A DNA stretch of 13,582 nt from Lachnospiraceae bacterium (GTDB lineage Bacteria; Bacillota; Clostridia; Lachnospirales; Lachnospiraceae). Below the pieces are notes generated by a model that ran no database searches, had not been told where the DNA came from, and saw nothing but the letters and a program-made list of their open reading frames with translations. The stretch is taken from NCBI GenBank assembly GCA_024695225.1, contig JAILIO010000124.1:1-13582 (forward strand). Direction: 5' to 3'. A program made the translations under genes and the position numbers. Position 1 is the stretch's first letter, and the number at the start of each line of letters is the position of its first letter. Below, piece by piece: positions 6,434 to 13,040 of the stretch.

Positions 6434-7918
6434 TCAGAATCTTCTGTGGAAATGATAGCTTCTCAGAAGGGTCCTGGCCAGCAGTACGGAAATGATGAGC
6501 GATGATATGACTATAACAATGACCAGCACTATCTTTATGTTTATAAAGATGGTGTTGTCTTCATTTTCGGGGCTTTCCGTGGACTCGGCTGCGGTTGTCA
6601 CAACCGGGGAATAGATCTCACTTTCATATCCGGTCTCATCATCTGACCCCGGATCTCCCGTATCCTCCATTATCCAGGGCAGGACCTCCGCCTGCTGCCT
6701 GTTCAGCACCACATTGGCTTCACCCACATCTGCCCCGTGCCAGGTGTAGTGGACCACGGCTATCACCCGGGGTTCCGCAGAATTTGCGCTCAGGGTGTCC
6801 CCTTCTTTTTTCTCCTTGTCATGGTAGGTCACGGTGGTTTTGGTCTCGGAAATGGATGCGGACTGGGGAAGGGTAACGCAGCTTCCCTCCTCCACCGTGA
6901 TCAGCGGCTCGCTGGAGCCGAAGATATCACTTCCGGAATAGAAGAAATCGGAGGCCCGGTCCCTTTCATCCAGGGAGGCGGAGCAATCCACATGCTGGAA
7001 GTTTGAAAATCCGTAATCAAAGAGGCTCACTGTGTCGCTGAACTGATGGGGATCCTCTTCCTTCATTATCACTGCGATGAGCTTCATGCCGTTCCTGCGG
7101 GCGCAGGTCACGAGAGTCTGTCTTGCATTTGCCGTGTAGCCTGTCTTTCCACCCAGTATGCCGTCGTACTTCACCTCGCCGTTCACCAGCTTGTGCTTGT
7201 TGTACAGATTGAAGTCGTCCGGCTGGTGGGCGGTTGCCCTCATATGATATTCGGAAGTGTTGGATATGGAAGACAGCATCTCATCGGCAAAAAAGACCCG
7301 TGAGATCATTGCCAGATCGTAGGCACTGGTGTAATGCTTTTCGTCGTGGAGGCCGTTTGCGTTGGAGAAATGGGAATCCACGCATCCCATTTCCGCCGCT
7401 TCTTTATTCATCAGCTCAACAAAGGCTTCCACGGAACCTGATGTGTATTCTGCCGCAGCGCTGGCGGCTTCATTTGCAGACCCGGTGAGTATGCCGTAGA
7501 GACATTCTTCAAGGGTTATGGATTCCCCCACGTCCATGCCCATATTTGACCCGTCGGCAGGCACGCCGAAGACCGCGTCGTAGGAAAAGGTGATCATGTC
7601 GGAGAGATTGCCGTGCTTTTTGGCCAGAAGGGCGGTCAGAAGCTTTGTGGTGCTGGCAGGGTACAGGTGCTCGTGGATGTTTTTGGAATAAAGGATGGCG
7701 CCGGTGTCGGCGTCCATGAGTATAGCAGCTTCAGCCCCCAGGGAAGGACCTGCGGGCCAGTCTTCTGTCATATTCGATTCAATGACCTCGCTTTTTCTCT
7801 TCTCCGCTTCCGCTGCAAAATCCGTGGTCTGTTCCACGGCGTATACCTGCAGGGCAGGCATCAGGAGGCAGAGGATGAACATCAGGCAAAGGACGGTCTT
7901 TCTGTGTAAAAGTTTCAT
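6434..7918 (-). CDS. D-alanyl-D-alanine carboxypeptidase, membrane-anchored (DacF/PBP5-type)
   Basis: A 494-residue penicillin-binding protein of the peptidase S11 family. It acts outside the membrane to remove the terminal D-alanine from peptidoglycan stem peptides, limiting cross-linking. There is a signal peptide at 1-27 (basic start, hydrophobic core, VYA end). The three catalytic motifs are present: STTK at 89-92 (Ser89 nucleophile, Lys92), SAN at 147-149 and KTG at 258-260. ANGLHDEKHYTSAYDLA (187-203) is typical of the family. Residues about 305-420 would form the C-terminal beta domain, followed by an acidic Ser/Thr-rich linker at about 425-460. A clear transmembrane helix at about 463-487 and a short basic cytoplasmic tail replace the amphipathic anchor of enterobacterial PBP5. 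The minus-strand ATG is preceded by GAAGGG, a moderate ribosome-binding site, and a TGTTATAAT box further upstream. A sporulation role (DacF) cannot be decided from this window. Confidence 0.93.
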   Translation of the reverse strand: MKLLHRKTVLCLMFILCLLMPALQVYAVEQTTDFAAEAEKRKSEVIESNMTEDWPAGPSLGAEAAILMDADTGAILYSKNIHEHLYPASTTKLLTALLAKKHGNLSDMITFSYDAVFGVPADGSNMGMDVGESITLEECLYGILTGSANEAASAAAEYTSGSVEAFVELMNKEAAEMGCVDSHFSNANGLHDEKHYTSAYDLAMISRVFFADEMLSSISNTSEYHMRATAHQPDDFNLYNKHKLVNGEVKYDGILGGKTGYTANARQTLVTCARRNGMKLIAVIMKEEDPHQFSDTVSLFDYGFSNFQHVDCSASLDERDRASDFFYSGSDIFGSSEPLITVEEGSCVTLPQSASISETKTTVTYHDKEKKEGDTLSANSAEPRVIAVVHYTWHGADVGEANVVLNRQQAEVLPWIMEDTGDPGSDDETGYESEIYSPVVTTAAESTESPENEDNTIFINIKIVLVIVIVISSLIISVLLARTLLRSYHFHRRF

Positions 7919-7944
7919 CTGTCACCCTTCAATTTTTAATGGGG

Positions 7945-7973
7945 ATTATAACACATAGCCACGGTCATCACCA
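7945..7973 (-). promoter_or_regulatory. Extended -10 promoter for the carboxypeptidase gene
   Basis: On the minus strand TGTTATAAT gives a perfect TATAAT (7950-7945) with the TGn extension. The -35 position (7973-7968, TGGTGA) is a poor match, as expected for an extended -10 promoter. The start would be near 7938, leaving a leader of about 20 nt. Confidence 0.55.
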
Positions 7974-8014
7974 CAGTATGCAGGTTTTTGGGTCAGCGGC
8001 CGGGGTTATGTGAG

Positions 8015-8092
8015 TTGACCACTTCAAGCAGTGTCCGATAGTACGCAATGGGACCTGCGGCCGGGGCGATGTCAGCCTGTACATGCCGCAGG
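8015..8092 (+). promoter_or_regulatory. Candidate promoter and leader hairpin upstream of trmB
   Basis: TTGACC (8015-8020), a 16-nt spacer and GATAGT (8037-8042) form a weak sigma-A candidate. Just downstream, CCTGCGG (8054-8060) and CCGCAGG (8086-8092) form a 7-bp stem around a 25-nt loop, followed by an AT-rich stretch up to the trmB start. The 10-mer GCGGCCGGGG occurs twice in this spacer (from 7996 and from 8057). An alternative promoter, TATAAC at 8149-8154, would yield a nearly leaderless trmB message. Confidence 0.3.
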
Positions 8093-8164
8093 CTTCTGAC
8101 TTTAATAAAAAATTAATAATAAATCCCTTGTGGATGAGCGCTTTCTAATATAACATTATAATTT

Positions 8165-8821
8165 ATGAGACTGAGAAATATACCCGGAGCTGACGACTGG
8201 ATCGCCAAAAGTCCCTATGTAATACAGGATCCCGTATCCCTTAAGGGGAAATGGAGTGAACGGTTCGGCAATGACGCGCCTATACGTGTTGAGATAGGCT
8301 GCGGCAAAGGAAGATTCATAACTCAAAAGGCGGAGATCAGTCCGGGGGTCAATTTCATCGGGATAGAGCAGTATTCCAGCGTTTTGTACCGCGGGATCAG
8401 GAAACTGGACGACAGGGAGCAGCCCAATATCCTCTTCATCAGGGTAAATGCAGCCCAGCTGCCGGAGATATTCGAGGAAGGCGAAGTGGACCGGATCTAT
8501 GTGAATTTTCCCGATCCCTGGCCCAAGGACAGGCACGCCAAAAGACGGCTCATGTACAGAAGCTTTCTGGAACTGTACGACCGGGTGCTGGCTCCAGGGG
8601 GGAGAGTGGAATTCAAGACAGACAACGAGAAGCTGTTTGATTTTGCCCTTGAAGAACTGGAACCCGCAGGGTGGCAGGCAGTCAGTGTCACCAGGAATCT
8701 TCATTCCAATCCGGACATGATGGCGGGAAATGTGGAGACGGAATATGAGGAGAAGTTCAGCCTTCTGGGTTATCCCATCTACAAATGCATAATCACCCGG
8801 CTGGCTGAGAAACACAGCTGA
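8165..8821 (+). CDS. trmB: tRNA (guanine-N7)-methyltransferase
   Basis: A 218-residue S-adenosylmethionine-dependent methyltransferase that makes m7G46 in tRNA variable loops, acting in the cytosol. It begins with MRLRN, a conserved start among Firmicutes homologues. The SAM site EIGCGKGRFI is at about 43-52, and the signature NFPDPWPKDRHAKRR is at about 118-132. FKTDN follows, and TEYEEKF near the C-terminus completes the family set. The length is normal. The start is fixed by the conserved MRLRN, yet no Shine-Dalgarno sequence precedes it: the 20 bases before ATG 8165 are almost only A and T with TATAAC and TATAAT boxes. The message may be leaderless or depend on another initiation route. 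It is divergent from the carboxypeptidase gene and followed by a repeat-filled spacer. Confidence 0.95.
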   Translation: MRLRNIPGADDWIAKSPYVIQDPVSLKGKWSERFGNDAPIRVEIGCGKGRFITQKAEISPGVNFIGIEQYSSVLYRGIRKLDDREQPNILFIRVNAAQLPEIFEEGEVDRIYVNFPDPWPKDRHAKRRLMYRSFLELYDRVLAPGGRVEFKTDNEKLFDFALEELEPAGWQAVSVTRNLHSNPDMMAGNVETEYEEKFSLLGYPIYKCIITRLAEKHS

Positions 8822-8846
8822 AAACACGGGAAGTTACGGGAGACTC

Positions 8847-9047
8847 AGCAGATTGGAAACGGTCCCGGGAGATGATCGGAACAAGGGTTGAGTGGATGAC
8901 TGGCTTGTAAAAGAGCAGACCGGAAACGGTCCCGGTAGAAAATCGAGGAAGACGGTCCCGGGAGATGATCGGGACAAGGGTTGAGTGGATGACCGGCTTG
9001 TAAAAGGATTCAGCAAAACAGAGATGATCCCGGGAGATGATCCGGGA
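8847..9047. repeat. Mosaic repeat block between trmB and trxA
   Basis: This fills most of a 327-bp spacer with no convincing gene. The main unit is 55 bp: 8859-8913 and 8952-9006 match at 53 of 55 bases, and both differences are transitions. Between them lies a truncated third copy (8914-8942) that repeats the left end AGCAGA--GGAAACGGTCCCGG of the first copy (8847-8868). A fourth fragment at 9029-9042 repeats CCCGGGAGATGATC from 8864-8877 and forms a hairpin, TCCCGG (9028-9033) with CCGGGA (9042-9047). The units contain CCCGGG palindromes. It ends just before the ACAGCGTGAGTT block that also occurs at the window's left edge. Confidence 0.8.
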
Positions 9048-9058
9048 ATGTACAGCGG

Positions 9059-9116
9059 ACAGCGTGAGTTATGCAGCGGAAGTCATATTTGACCGCGCAG
9101 GATATAATAATACATA
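9059..9116 (+). promoter_or_regulatory. Putative trxA promoter region carrying blocks shared with the left-edge repeat
   Basis: A perfect TATAAT lies at 9103-9108 and a TTGACC at 9089-9094, but they are only 8 nt apart and so do not form one promoter. The options are TTGACC with TACATA (9111-9116, 16-nt spacer), or TATAAT without a good -35. The 12-mers at 9059-9070 and 9091-9102 are identical to 6-17 and 58-69 of the window's first repeat. Confidence 0.4.
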
Positions 9117-9148
9117 TGTTTCACAGACCTATGCAGAAAGGAGACAAA

Positions 9149-9466
9149 ATGGAAAAGATAATAACAGATGCCAATTTTGATGAGGAAGTAATAAAGTCTG
9201 AGAAGCCTTTTCTCGTTGATTTTTATGCGGACTGGTGCGGCCCCTGCAAGATGCTGGCCCCTGTGATCGAGAAGATCGCAAACGCTTATGACGGGAAGAT
9301 CTTTGTGGGTAAGTGCAATGTGGATGACAACCCCGGGCTTTCACAGAAATTCAGCATCATGTCCATACCCACCCTCATGCTCATAAAGGGCGGTGAGGTT
9401 GTCTGGCAGAACACCGGCGTTGTCCCTGAAGGAATGATAACCGGAAAGATAGACGAAATTCTGTAA
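9149..9466 (+). CDS. trxA: Thioredoxin
   Basis: A 105-residue cytosolic dithiol-disulfide oxidoreductase that delivers electrons from thioredoxin reductase to enzymes such as ribonucleotide reductase. The active site is DWCGPC with Cys30 and Cys33. The buried aspartate position is Asp24 in FLVDFYADW, and the cis-proline is Pro74 in MSIPTL. The length is exactly that of a classical single-domain thioredoxin. Start: ATG 9149 has AAAGGAG (9137-9143) with a 5-nt gap. An in-frame ATG at 9071 would add a 26-residue tail not seen in the family. The gene stands alone, with no thioredoxin reductase beside it. It ends 14 bp from the stop of a convergent 35-codon gene and shares a short hairpin with it. 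Confidence 0.96.
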   Translation: MEKIITDANFDEEVIKSEKPFLVDFYADWCGPCKMLAPVIEKIANAYDGKIFVGKCNVDDNPGLSQKFSIMSIPTLMLIKGGEVVWQNTGVVPEGMITGKIDEIL

Positions 9467-9489
9467 AAACCCGCAAAGGGTCATTTTTT
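9465..9489. terminator. Short bidirectional terminator between trxA and the mini-gene
   Basis: ACCC (9469-9472) and GGGT (9478-9481) form a 4-bp stem with a 5-nt loop. It is followed by six T on the plus strand (9484-9489) and five T on the minus strand (9469-9465). The stem is short, but the symmetry and placement between two convergent stops fit a shared terminator. Confidence 0.45.
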
Positions 9490-9588
9490 CTTCTTGTTCT
9501 CCTGTTTTTTCTGGAGAGCCTTGAGCTGCTGCTGGATCTGCTTCTGCTGGGCTTCAGTGCGGCTCTTTTTTTTGCCTAATTTACTCAT
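9481..9588 (-). CDS. 35-residue Lys/Gln-rich small protein, function unknown
   Basis: A complete mini-gene of 36 codons including the stop. The product begins MSKLGKKKSRTEAQQK, continues with a Gln-rich amphipathic stretch (QIQQQLKALQKKQ) and ends in a poly-lysine tail (ENKKKK). It is very basic, has no hydrophobic segment, and the middle should form a single helix of possible coiled-coil type. Support for it being real: a ribosome-binding site AAAGG about 8 nt before the ATG on the minus strand, clean codon structure, a shared terminator with trxA at its 3' end, and its own spacer upstream with a possible TGTTATCAT extended -10 box (TATCAT at 9691-9686). The reading frame includes a run of eight A. 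A nucleic-acid- or ribosome-binding role would suit the charge, but that is a guess. Confidence 0.65.
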   Translation of the reverse strand: MSKLGKKKSRTEAQQKQIQQQLKALQKKQENKKKK

Positions 9589-9736
9589 GGTATCCGCCTT
9601 TCTGCTTTAAAAGGTGTGCTGCATCCCAAACCTGTCCATCCTGAGATGCAGGGTGACAAATGTCTGAACTGTTAAACACAGATCAATGATAACATAATTC
9701 AGGATGTTTTGGCACCTGTCATCCCATGTGGTATTA

Positions 9737-9765
9737 TTGCCAAATTTAAAGGGGTATTGTATAGT
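9737..9765 (+). promoter_or_regulatory. Sigma-A promoter of the ireB-ruvX operon
   Basis: TTGCCA (9737-9742), a 17-nt spacer and TATAGT (9760-9765). Transcription should start near 9772, leaving a leader of about 45 nt that contains the GAGGAG ribosome-binding site (9803-9808) of ireB. The rest of the spacer 9589-9815 holds a small hairpin (CCTG-CATC/GATG-CAGG, about 9631-9652) in the leader of the minus-strand mini-gene. Confidence 0.75.
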
Positions 9766-9815
9766 ATAACGGAATGGATACTTGCTTATTTTGATGTTTA
9801 TCGAGGAGCCGCATT

Positions 9816-10088
9816 ATGACAGAAGCAGAATTGGGGAATACACAGTTTTTTGAAGTGAAGCCTGAGCCTGAACGCACGGTAAAGACAGTACTTGAGACCG
9901 TTTATGAGGCTCTGACGGAGAAGGGTTACAATCCCGTGAATCAGATCGTCGGATATGTGATGTCAGGTGATCCTACATATATCACCAGCTATAAGGGCGC
10001 AAGAAGCCTTATCATGAAGGTCGAGCGCGATGAGCTTGTGGAAGAGCTTTTGAGGAATTATATCGCCGCAAACGGTTGGGACAGCTGA
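9816..10088 (+). CDS. ireB: IreB family regulatory phosphoprotein (UPF0297)
   Basis: A 90-residue cytosolic protein of the IreB/UPF0297 (DUF965) family. In Enterococcus faecalis the homologue is a substrate of the Ser/Thr kinase IreK and the phosphatase IreP and affects cephalosporin resistance. The family signature is clear: NPVNQIVGYVMSGDPTYITS at about 39-58, then GARSLI and VERDELVEELL to about residue 79. The N-terminal threonines, the phosphorylated region in Enterococcus, are Thr2 and Thr9 here. Whether they are kinase targets is inference. ATG 9816 has GAGGAG 7 nt upstream. It is the first gene of the operon, followed after 9 bp by ruvX, the usual Firmicutes order. The kinase and phosphatase are not in the window. 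Confidence 0.95.
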   Translation: MTEAELGNTQFFEVKPEPERTVKTVLETVYEALTEKGYNPVNQIVGYVMSGDPTYITSYKGARSLIMKVERDELVEELLRNYIAANGWDS

Positions 10089-10097
10089 TACAGAATC

Positions 10098-10526
10098 ATG
10101 GAACGCGTGATGGCGCTGGATTACGGTTCAAAGACCGTAGGCGTGGCTGTAAATGAAGGCAGTCTTGTAGCTTTTCCCCTGGAGATCATAAGGCGTGACC
10201 GGGAAAATGCGCTTCGCAAGACTTTCAGGCGTGTACAGGAGATAGCCTCCCAAAAGTCCATCCAACGCATAGTGGTGGGACTCCCCCTGAACATGGACAG
10301 GACAGAAGGGGAGCGTGCGCAGAAAAGCCGCGAATTTGCGGAAAATGTGGCGAGACATACAGGACTCCCGGTGGAGATGAGGGACGAGACCCTTACCACC
10401 GTGGAGGCAGATGAACGCATGAAAGAAGCGGGCGTAAGAGCAGACAGGAGAGACGATTATATTGACAGCGCAGCAGCAGCTGTCATCCTTGAAGACTGGC
10501 TCTCCGATCACGAAGGTTCCCTTTGA
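10098..10526 (+). CDS. ruvX: Putative pre-16S rRNA nuclease / Holliday-junction resolvase-like YqgF
   Basis: A 142-residue RNase H-fold protein of the YqgF/RuvX family, linked in Escherichia coli to 5' maturation of 16S rRNA and also described as a resolvase-like nuclease. Acidic metal-site residues are Asp8 in MALDYGSKTVGVA, Glu97 in RDETLTT and Asp123 in YIDSAAAAVIL. The VVGLPLNMD motif is at 59-67. The length is normal for a single-domain YqgF. The start is not certain. ATG 10098 lies 9 bp after the ireB stop with no clear ribosome-binding site. ATG 10110 is four codons later with GGAA before it and would place Asp at position 4. Coupled translation from ireB would explain the weak site. 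The stop overlaps a candidate promoter (10523-10551). Confidence 0.93.
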   Translation: MERVMALDYGSKTVGVAVNEGSLVAFPLEIIRRDRENALRKTFRRVQEIASQKSIQRIVVGLPLNMDRTEGERAQKSREFAENVARHTGLPVEMRDETLTTVEADERMKEAGVRADRRDDYIDSAAAAVILEDWLSDHEGSL

Positions 10527-10551
10527 CGGAAGTCCGGGGCCGGTTTATGTT
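10523..10551 (+). promoter_or_regulatory. Candidate internal promoter before DUF1292-RNase J
   Basis: TTGACG (10523-10528), a 17-nt spacer and TATGTT (10546-10551), overlapping the ruvX stop. A TGCCGG/CCGGCA hairpin (10560-10579, 8-nt loop) without a T-run follows before the ribosome-binding site of the next gene. This could give RNase J its own transcript start inside the operon. Confidence 0.45.
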
Positions 10552-10597
10552 GTGATCATTGCCGGCCTGTCATCCGGCATATGGAGGCATGATCTGA

Positions 10598-10885
10598 ATG
10601 GGAGAAGTTGAAAATAAAAGATCCGGATCAGAAGAACATGTGGAGGAGACTGATCTCGATATCCTGGCCCGGGCCACAGTGGCGGGGCAGGAATATATTT
10701 TGGCGGCGGACCCCGGGACTGCCGATGATGAAGACAGGGAGGTCTTTGTCCTCGTCAGGCTCGAAACAGAGGGAGAGGGAGACTGGTATCTTTACCGGGA
10801 CGCAACTGATGAAGAAGCCGATGCAGTGGGAGACATGCTCATTGGCATAGCTGAAGAAGCTATGGATGAGGATGAAGAGGACTGA
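10598..10885 (+). CDS. DUF1292 family protein (YrzB-like)
   Basis: A 95-residue, strongly acidic cytosolic protein of the DUF1292 family, function unknown. In Firmicutes it usually follows ireB and ruvX, as it does here. Visible family features are a short strand VAGQEYILAA (about 28-38), then VFVLVRLETEG and WYLYRDATDEE, and a C-terminal acidic tail EEAMDEDEED. The first 20 residues are polar and look disordered. ATG 10598 is preceded by GGAGG (10583-10587) with a 10-nt gap, within the usual range. The next gene begins 30 bp later. Confidence 0.88.
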   Translation: MGEVENKRSGSEEHVEETDLDILARATVAGQEYILAADPGTADDEDREVFVLVRLETEGEGDWYLYRDATDEEADAVGDMLIGIAEEAMDEDEED

Positions 10886-10915
10886 TACCCCTGAGGCTTG
10901 AAGGAACGGAGTTAC

Positions 10916-12601
10916 TTGGTTTTGGAAAAACAACAGAATAAGGGAACAGGTTCATCAAAATTGCGGATAATCCCCCTTGGCGGACTCGAACAGATAGGTC
11001 TCAACATAACGGCCTTTGAATACGAGAACACCATTATCGTGGTGGACTGCGGGCTTTCATTTCCGGCAGACGATATGCTTGGAGTGGACCTGGTCATACC
11101 CGATGTCACATATCTGATCGACAATATCGATCGGGTGAAGGGATTTGTCATAACTCACGGTCACGAGGATCACATCGGGGCTCTGCCCTATATCCTCAAG
11201 CAAGTGAACGTGCCTATCTACGCCACAAGGCTCACAATGGGTATAATAGAGCACAAGCTGGAAGAACGCGAGATGCTGGACAATACCCGCAGAAAAGTCA
11301 TAAAGTTCGGCCAGAGCATCACTCTGGGCGCTTTTAGGGTTGAGTTCATAAAGACCAATCACAGCATTGTGGACGCGGCAGCCCTGGCCATCTATTCCCC
11401 TGCCGGGATAGTGGTCCACACCGGGGATTTCAAGGTGGATTACACCCCGGTGTACGGCGACGCCATCGATCTGCAGCGTTTTGCAGCCATTGGAAATAAG
11501 GGCGTTCTGGCGCTTCTCTGCGATTCCACAAACGCTGAGAGACCCGGGTTCACAGCTTCTGAGAAGACTGTGGGCAAGACCATCTTCTCTCTTTTTGAGG
11601 AGCACAAGTCTTCCAGGATAATCGTCGCCACCTTTGCGTCAAATGTGGACCGGGTGCAGCAGATAATAAATACCGCTCACAGGTTTGGCAGAAAAGTGGT
11701 TATAGAAGGGCGCAGCATGGTGAACATCATGGAGACCGCCCAGAAACTGGACTGTATCACCATACCTCCCAACACCATCATCGAGGAGGATATGCTGAAG
11801 AACCTGAGACCGGAACAGACGGTCATCATTACCACCGGTTCGCAGGGGGAGTCCATGGCCGCTCTGTCGAGAATGGCCGAAAATATGCACAGGAAGATTT
11901 CCATCACTCCAAACGACACCATTATTTTTTCCAGCCATCCCATACCCGGAAATGAAAAGGCTGTGACCAATGTGATCAATTCCCTGCTGAAAAAGGGGGC
12001 GGAAGTGATCTTCCAGGACGTCCATGTATCCGGACACGCCTGCCAGGAGGAGATAAAACTTATTTACACCCTGGTCAGGCCCAGATATGCCATTCCGGTA
12101 CACGGGGAATACAAGCATCTCATGGCCCAGGCCAGGATCGCAAAGGAACTGGGATACAGAGACGATCATATCTTCATTCTCGAATCGGGGGATGTGCTGG
12201 AACTGGACCGCAAGAGCGCCATTGTGCGGGGTAAGGTTGACACCGGCGCCATCCTGGTGGATGGAAAGGGAGTTGGAGATGTGGGAAATGTGGTGCTGAG
12301 AGACCGGCAGAAACTGGCGGATGACGGGATCATAGTCTGCAGCCTGGTTTTGGATCAGTACACCAATGAACTGATATCCGGCCCCGAGATAGTCAGCCGC
12401 GGCTTTGTGTACGAGAAGGAAGCAGATGTGATGCTGGAGGGCGCAAGGGCTGTGGCAAGGGATGCGGTGAACGGCTGTCTTGCCAAGGGACAGACCGACT
12501 GGAACCGAATGAAAACCATAATAAGGGATGCGATAGCTAGTTATGTATGGCAGCAGACAGAGAGAAAACCTATGATTCTGCCCATGATAATGGATGTATG
12601 A
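10916..12601 (+). CDS. rnj: Ribonuclease J
   Basis: A metallo-beta-lactamase/beta-CASP nuclease, about 561 residues, that combines 5'-3' exonuclease and endonuclease activity in mRNA decay and rRNA maturation. From the chosen start, the core begins at LRIIPLGGLEQIGLN (about 16-30) and the zinc motif HGHEDH is at 81-86. Further ligands are His149 in TNHSIVDA and His168/Asp171 in HTGDFKVD. The C-terminal beta-CASP part shows TGSQGE, SSHPIPGNE and the HVSGHAC and PVHGEYKHL motifs. The length is close to Bacillus RNase J1. No ATG precedes the conserved core, so initiation must be non-ATG. TTG 10916 is chosen because AAGGAA and GGAG lie at 10901-10911. TTG 10922 is nearly as good, and TTG 10898 has no usable site. 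It is followed after 52 bp by a YlbF-type gene. Confidence 0.95.
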   Translation: MVLEKQQNKGTGSSKLRIIPLGGLEQIGLNITAFEYENTIIVVDCGLSFPADDMLGVDLVIPDVTYLIDNIDRVKGFVITHGHEDHIGALPYILKQVNVPIYATRLTMGIIEHKLEEREMLDNTRRKVIKFGQSITLGAFRVEFIKTNHSIVDAAALAIYSPAGIVVHTGDFKVDYTPVYGDAIDLQRFAAIGNKGVLALLCDSTNAERPGFTASEKTVGKTIFSLFEEHKSSRIIVATFASNVDRVQQIINTAHRFGRKVVIEGRSMVNIMETAQKLDCITIPPNTIIEEDMLKNLRPEQTVIITTGSQGESMAALSRMAENMHRKISITPNDTIIFSSHPIPGNEKAVTNVINSLLKKGAEVIFQDVHVSGHACQEEIKLIYTLVRPRYAIPVHGEYKHLMAQARIAKELGYRDDHIFILESGDVLELDRKSAIVRGKVDTGAILVDGKGVGDVGNVVLRDRQKLADDGIIVCSLVLDQYTNELISGPEIVSRGFVYEKEADVMLEGARAVARDAVNGCLAKGQTDWNRMKTIIRDAIASYVWQQTERKPMILPMIMDV

Positions 12602-12653
12602 AACCGGATCATGATGACAGGCATAAAACCTGATGCAGGACAGGAGGAAGAGG

Positions 12654-13040
12654 ATGGAACAACCGGCGACAGAAGAGGATGTGAACAGGGTTACGGAACA
12701 GATCCTGGATATAATCAAAAAAACCGAGACTTACAACACTTATCTGTTTTACAGCAGGAGACTCAAAAATAATTTCCCTGCCCTGTATGAAAGAATGAAG
12801 GTGTTTGCAAAGGAAGCCCGGGAACTTGCCAACGCCCCGGAATCTGAGATAATGGACAGGACGGACGCTTTTCGGGAGAAGTACGACGATTTTCTGGATA
12901 AGGAAGCAGTGGATTGTTTTATGAGGTCAGAGATGGCGCTGGTCCGTATGGTGCAGAAGGTGTCCACCCGTGTGGTGAACGCCATGGGAATAGAGAACTT
13001 TCTCTCTGATGACGGTGACGGAGGGGATTCTTCTTCATGA
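12654..13040 (+). CDS. YlbF/YmcA family protein (RNase accessory-type)
   Basis: A 128-residue, almost wholly helical protein that I assign to the YlbF/YmcA (com_ylbF, DUF964) family. The conserved-looking part runs from ILDIIKKTETYNTYLFYSRR (about 18-37) through NNFPALYERMKVFAKEAREL to FREKYDDFLDKEAVDCFMRSE, an arrangement of helices typical of the family. In Bacillus subtilis YlbF, YmcA and YaaT form a complex that assists RNase Y in mRNA processing. Here the gene directly follows RNase J, which suggests an RNA-decay role. Start: ATG 12654 with AGGAGG (12642-12647) and a 6-nt gap. The in-frame ATG 12633 has no ribosome-binding site. The tail is acidic and Ser-rich. The stop overlaps the next start (ATGA), so the two are probably translationally coupled. 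Confidence 0.85.
   Translation: MEQPATEEDVNRVTEQILDIIKKTETYNTYLFYSRRLKNNFPALYERMKVFAKEARELANAPESEIMDRTDAFREKYDDFLDKEAVDCFMRSEMALVRMVQKVSTRVVNAMGIENFLSDDGDGGDSSS

Noticed and set aside
8156..8827. 223-codon minus-strand frame covering all of trmB
   Set aside because: It mirrors trmB codons. trmB has every family signature, while this frame has none and no ribosome-binding site.
8834..9016. 60-codon minus-strand frame encoding repeated SSTQPL-RSSPGTV segments
   Set aside because: The protein repeat only reflects the DNA repeat in this spacer. There is no good ribosome-binding site, and the frame is open because the repeat lacks stops.
8847..9047. Possible CRISPR array
   Set aside because: The copies are too few and of unequal length (55, about 29 and 14 bp), the spacers are not uniform, and no cas gene is near.
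11639..12718. 359-codon open frame on the minus strand inside RNase J
   Set aside because: It lies opposite a highly conserved enzyme, has low-complexity His/Tyr/Ser-rich composition, no ribosome-binding site and no recognisable motif. It is a codon-usage shadow.
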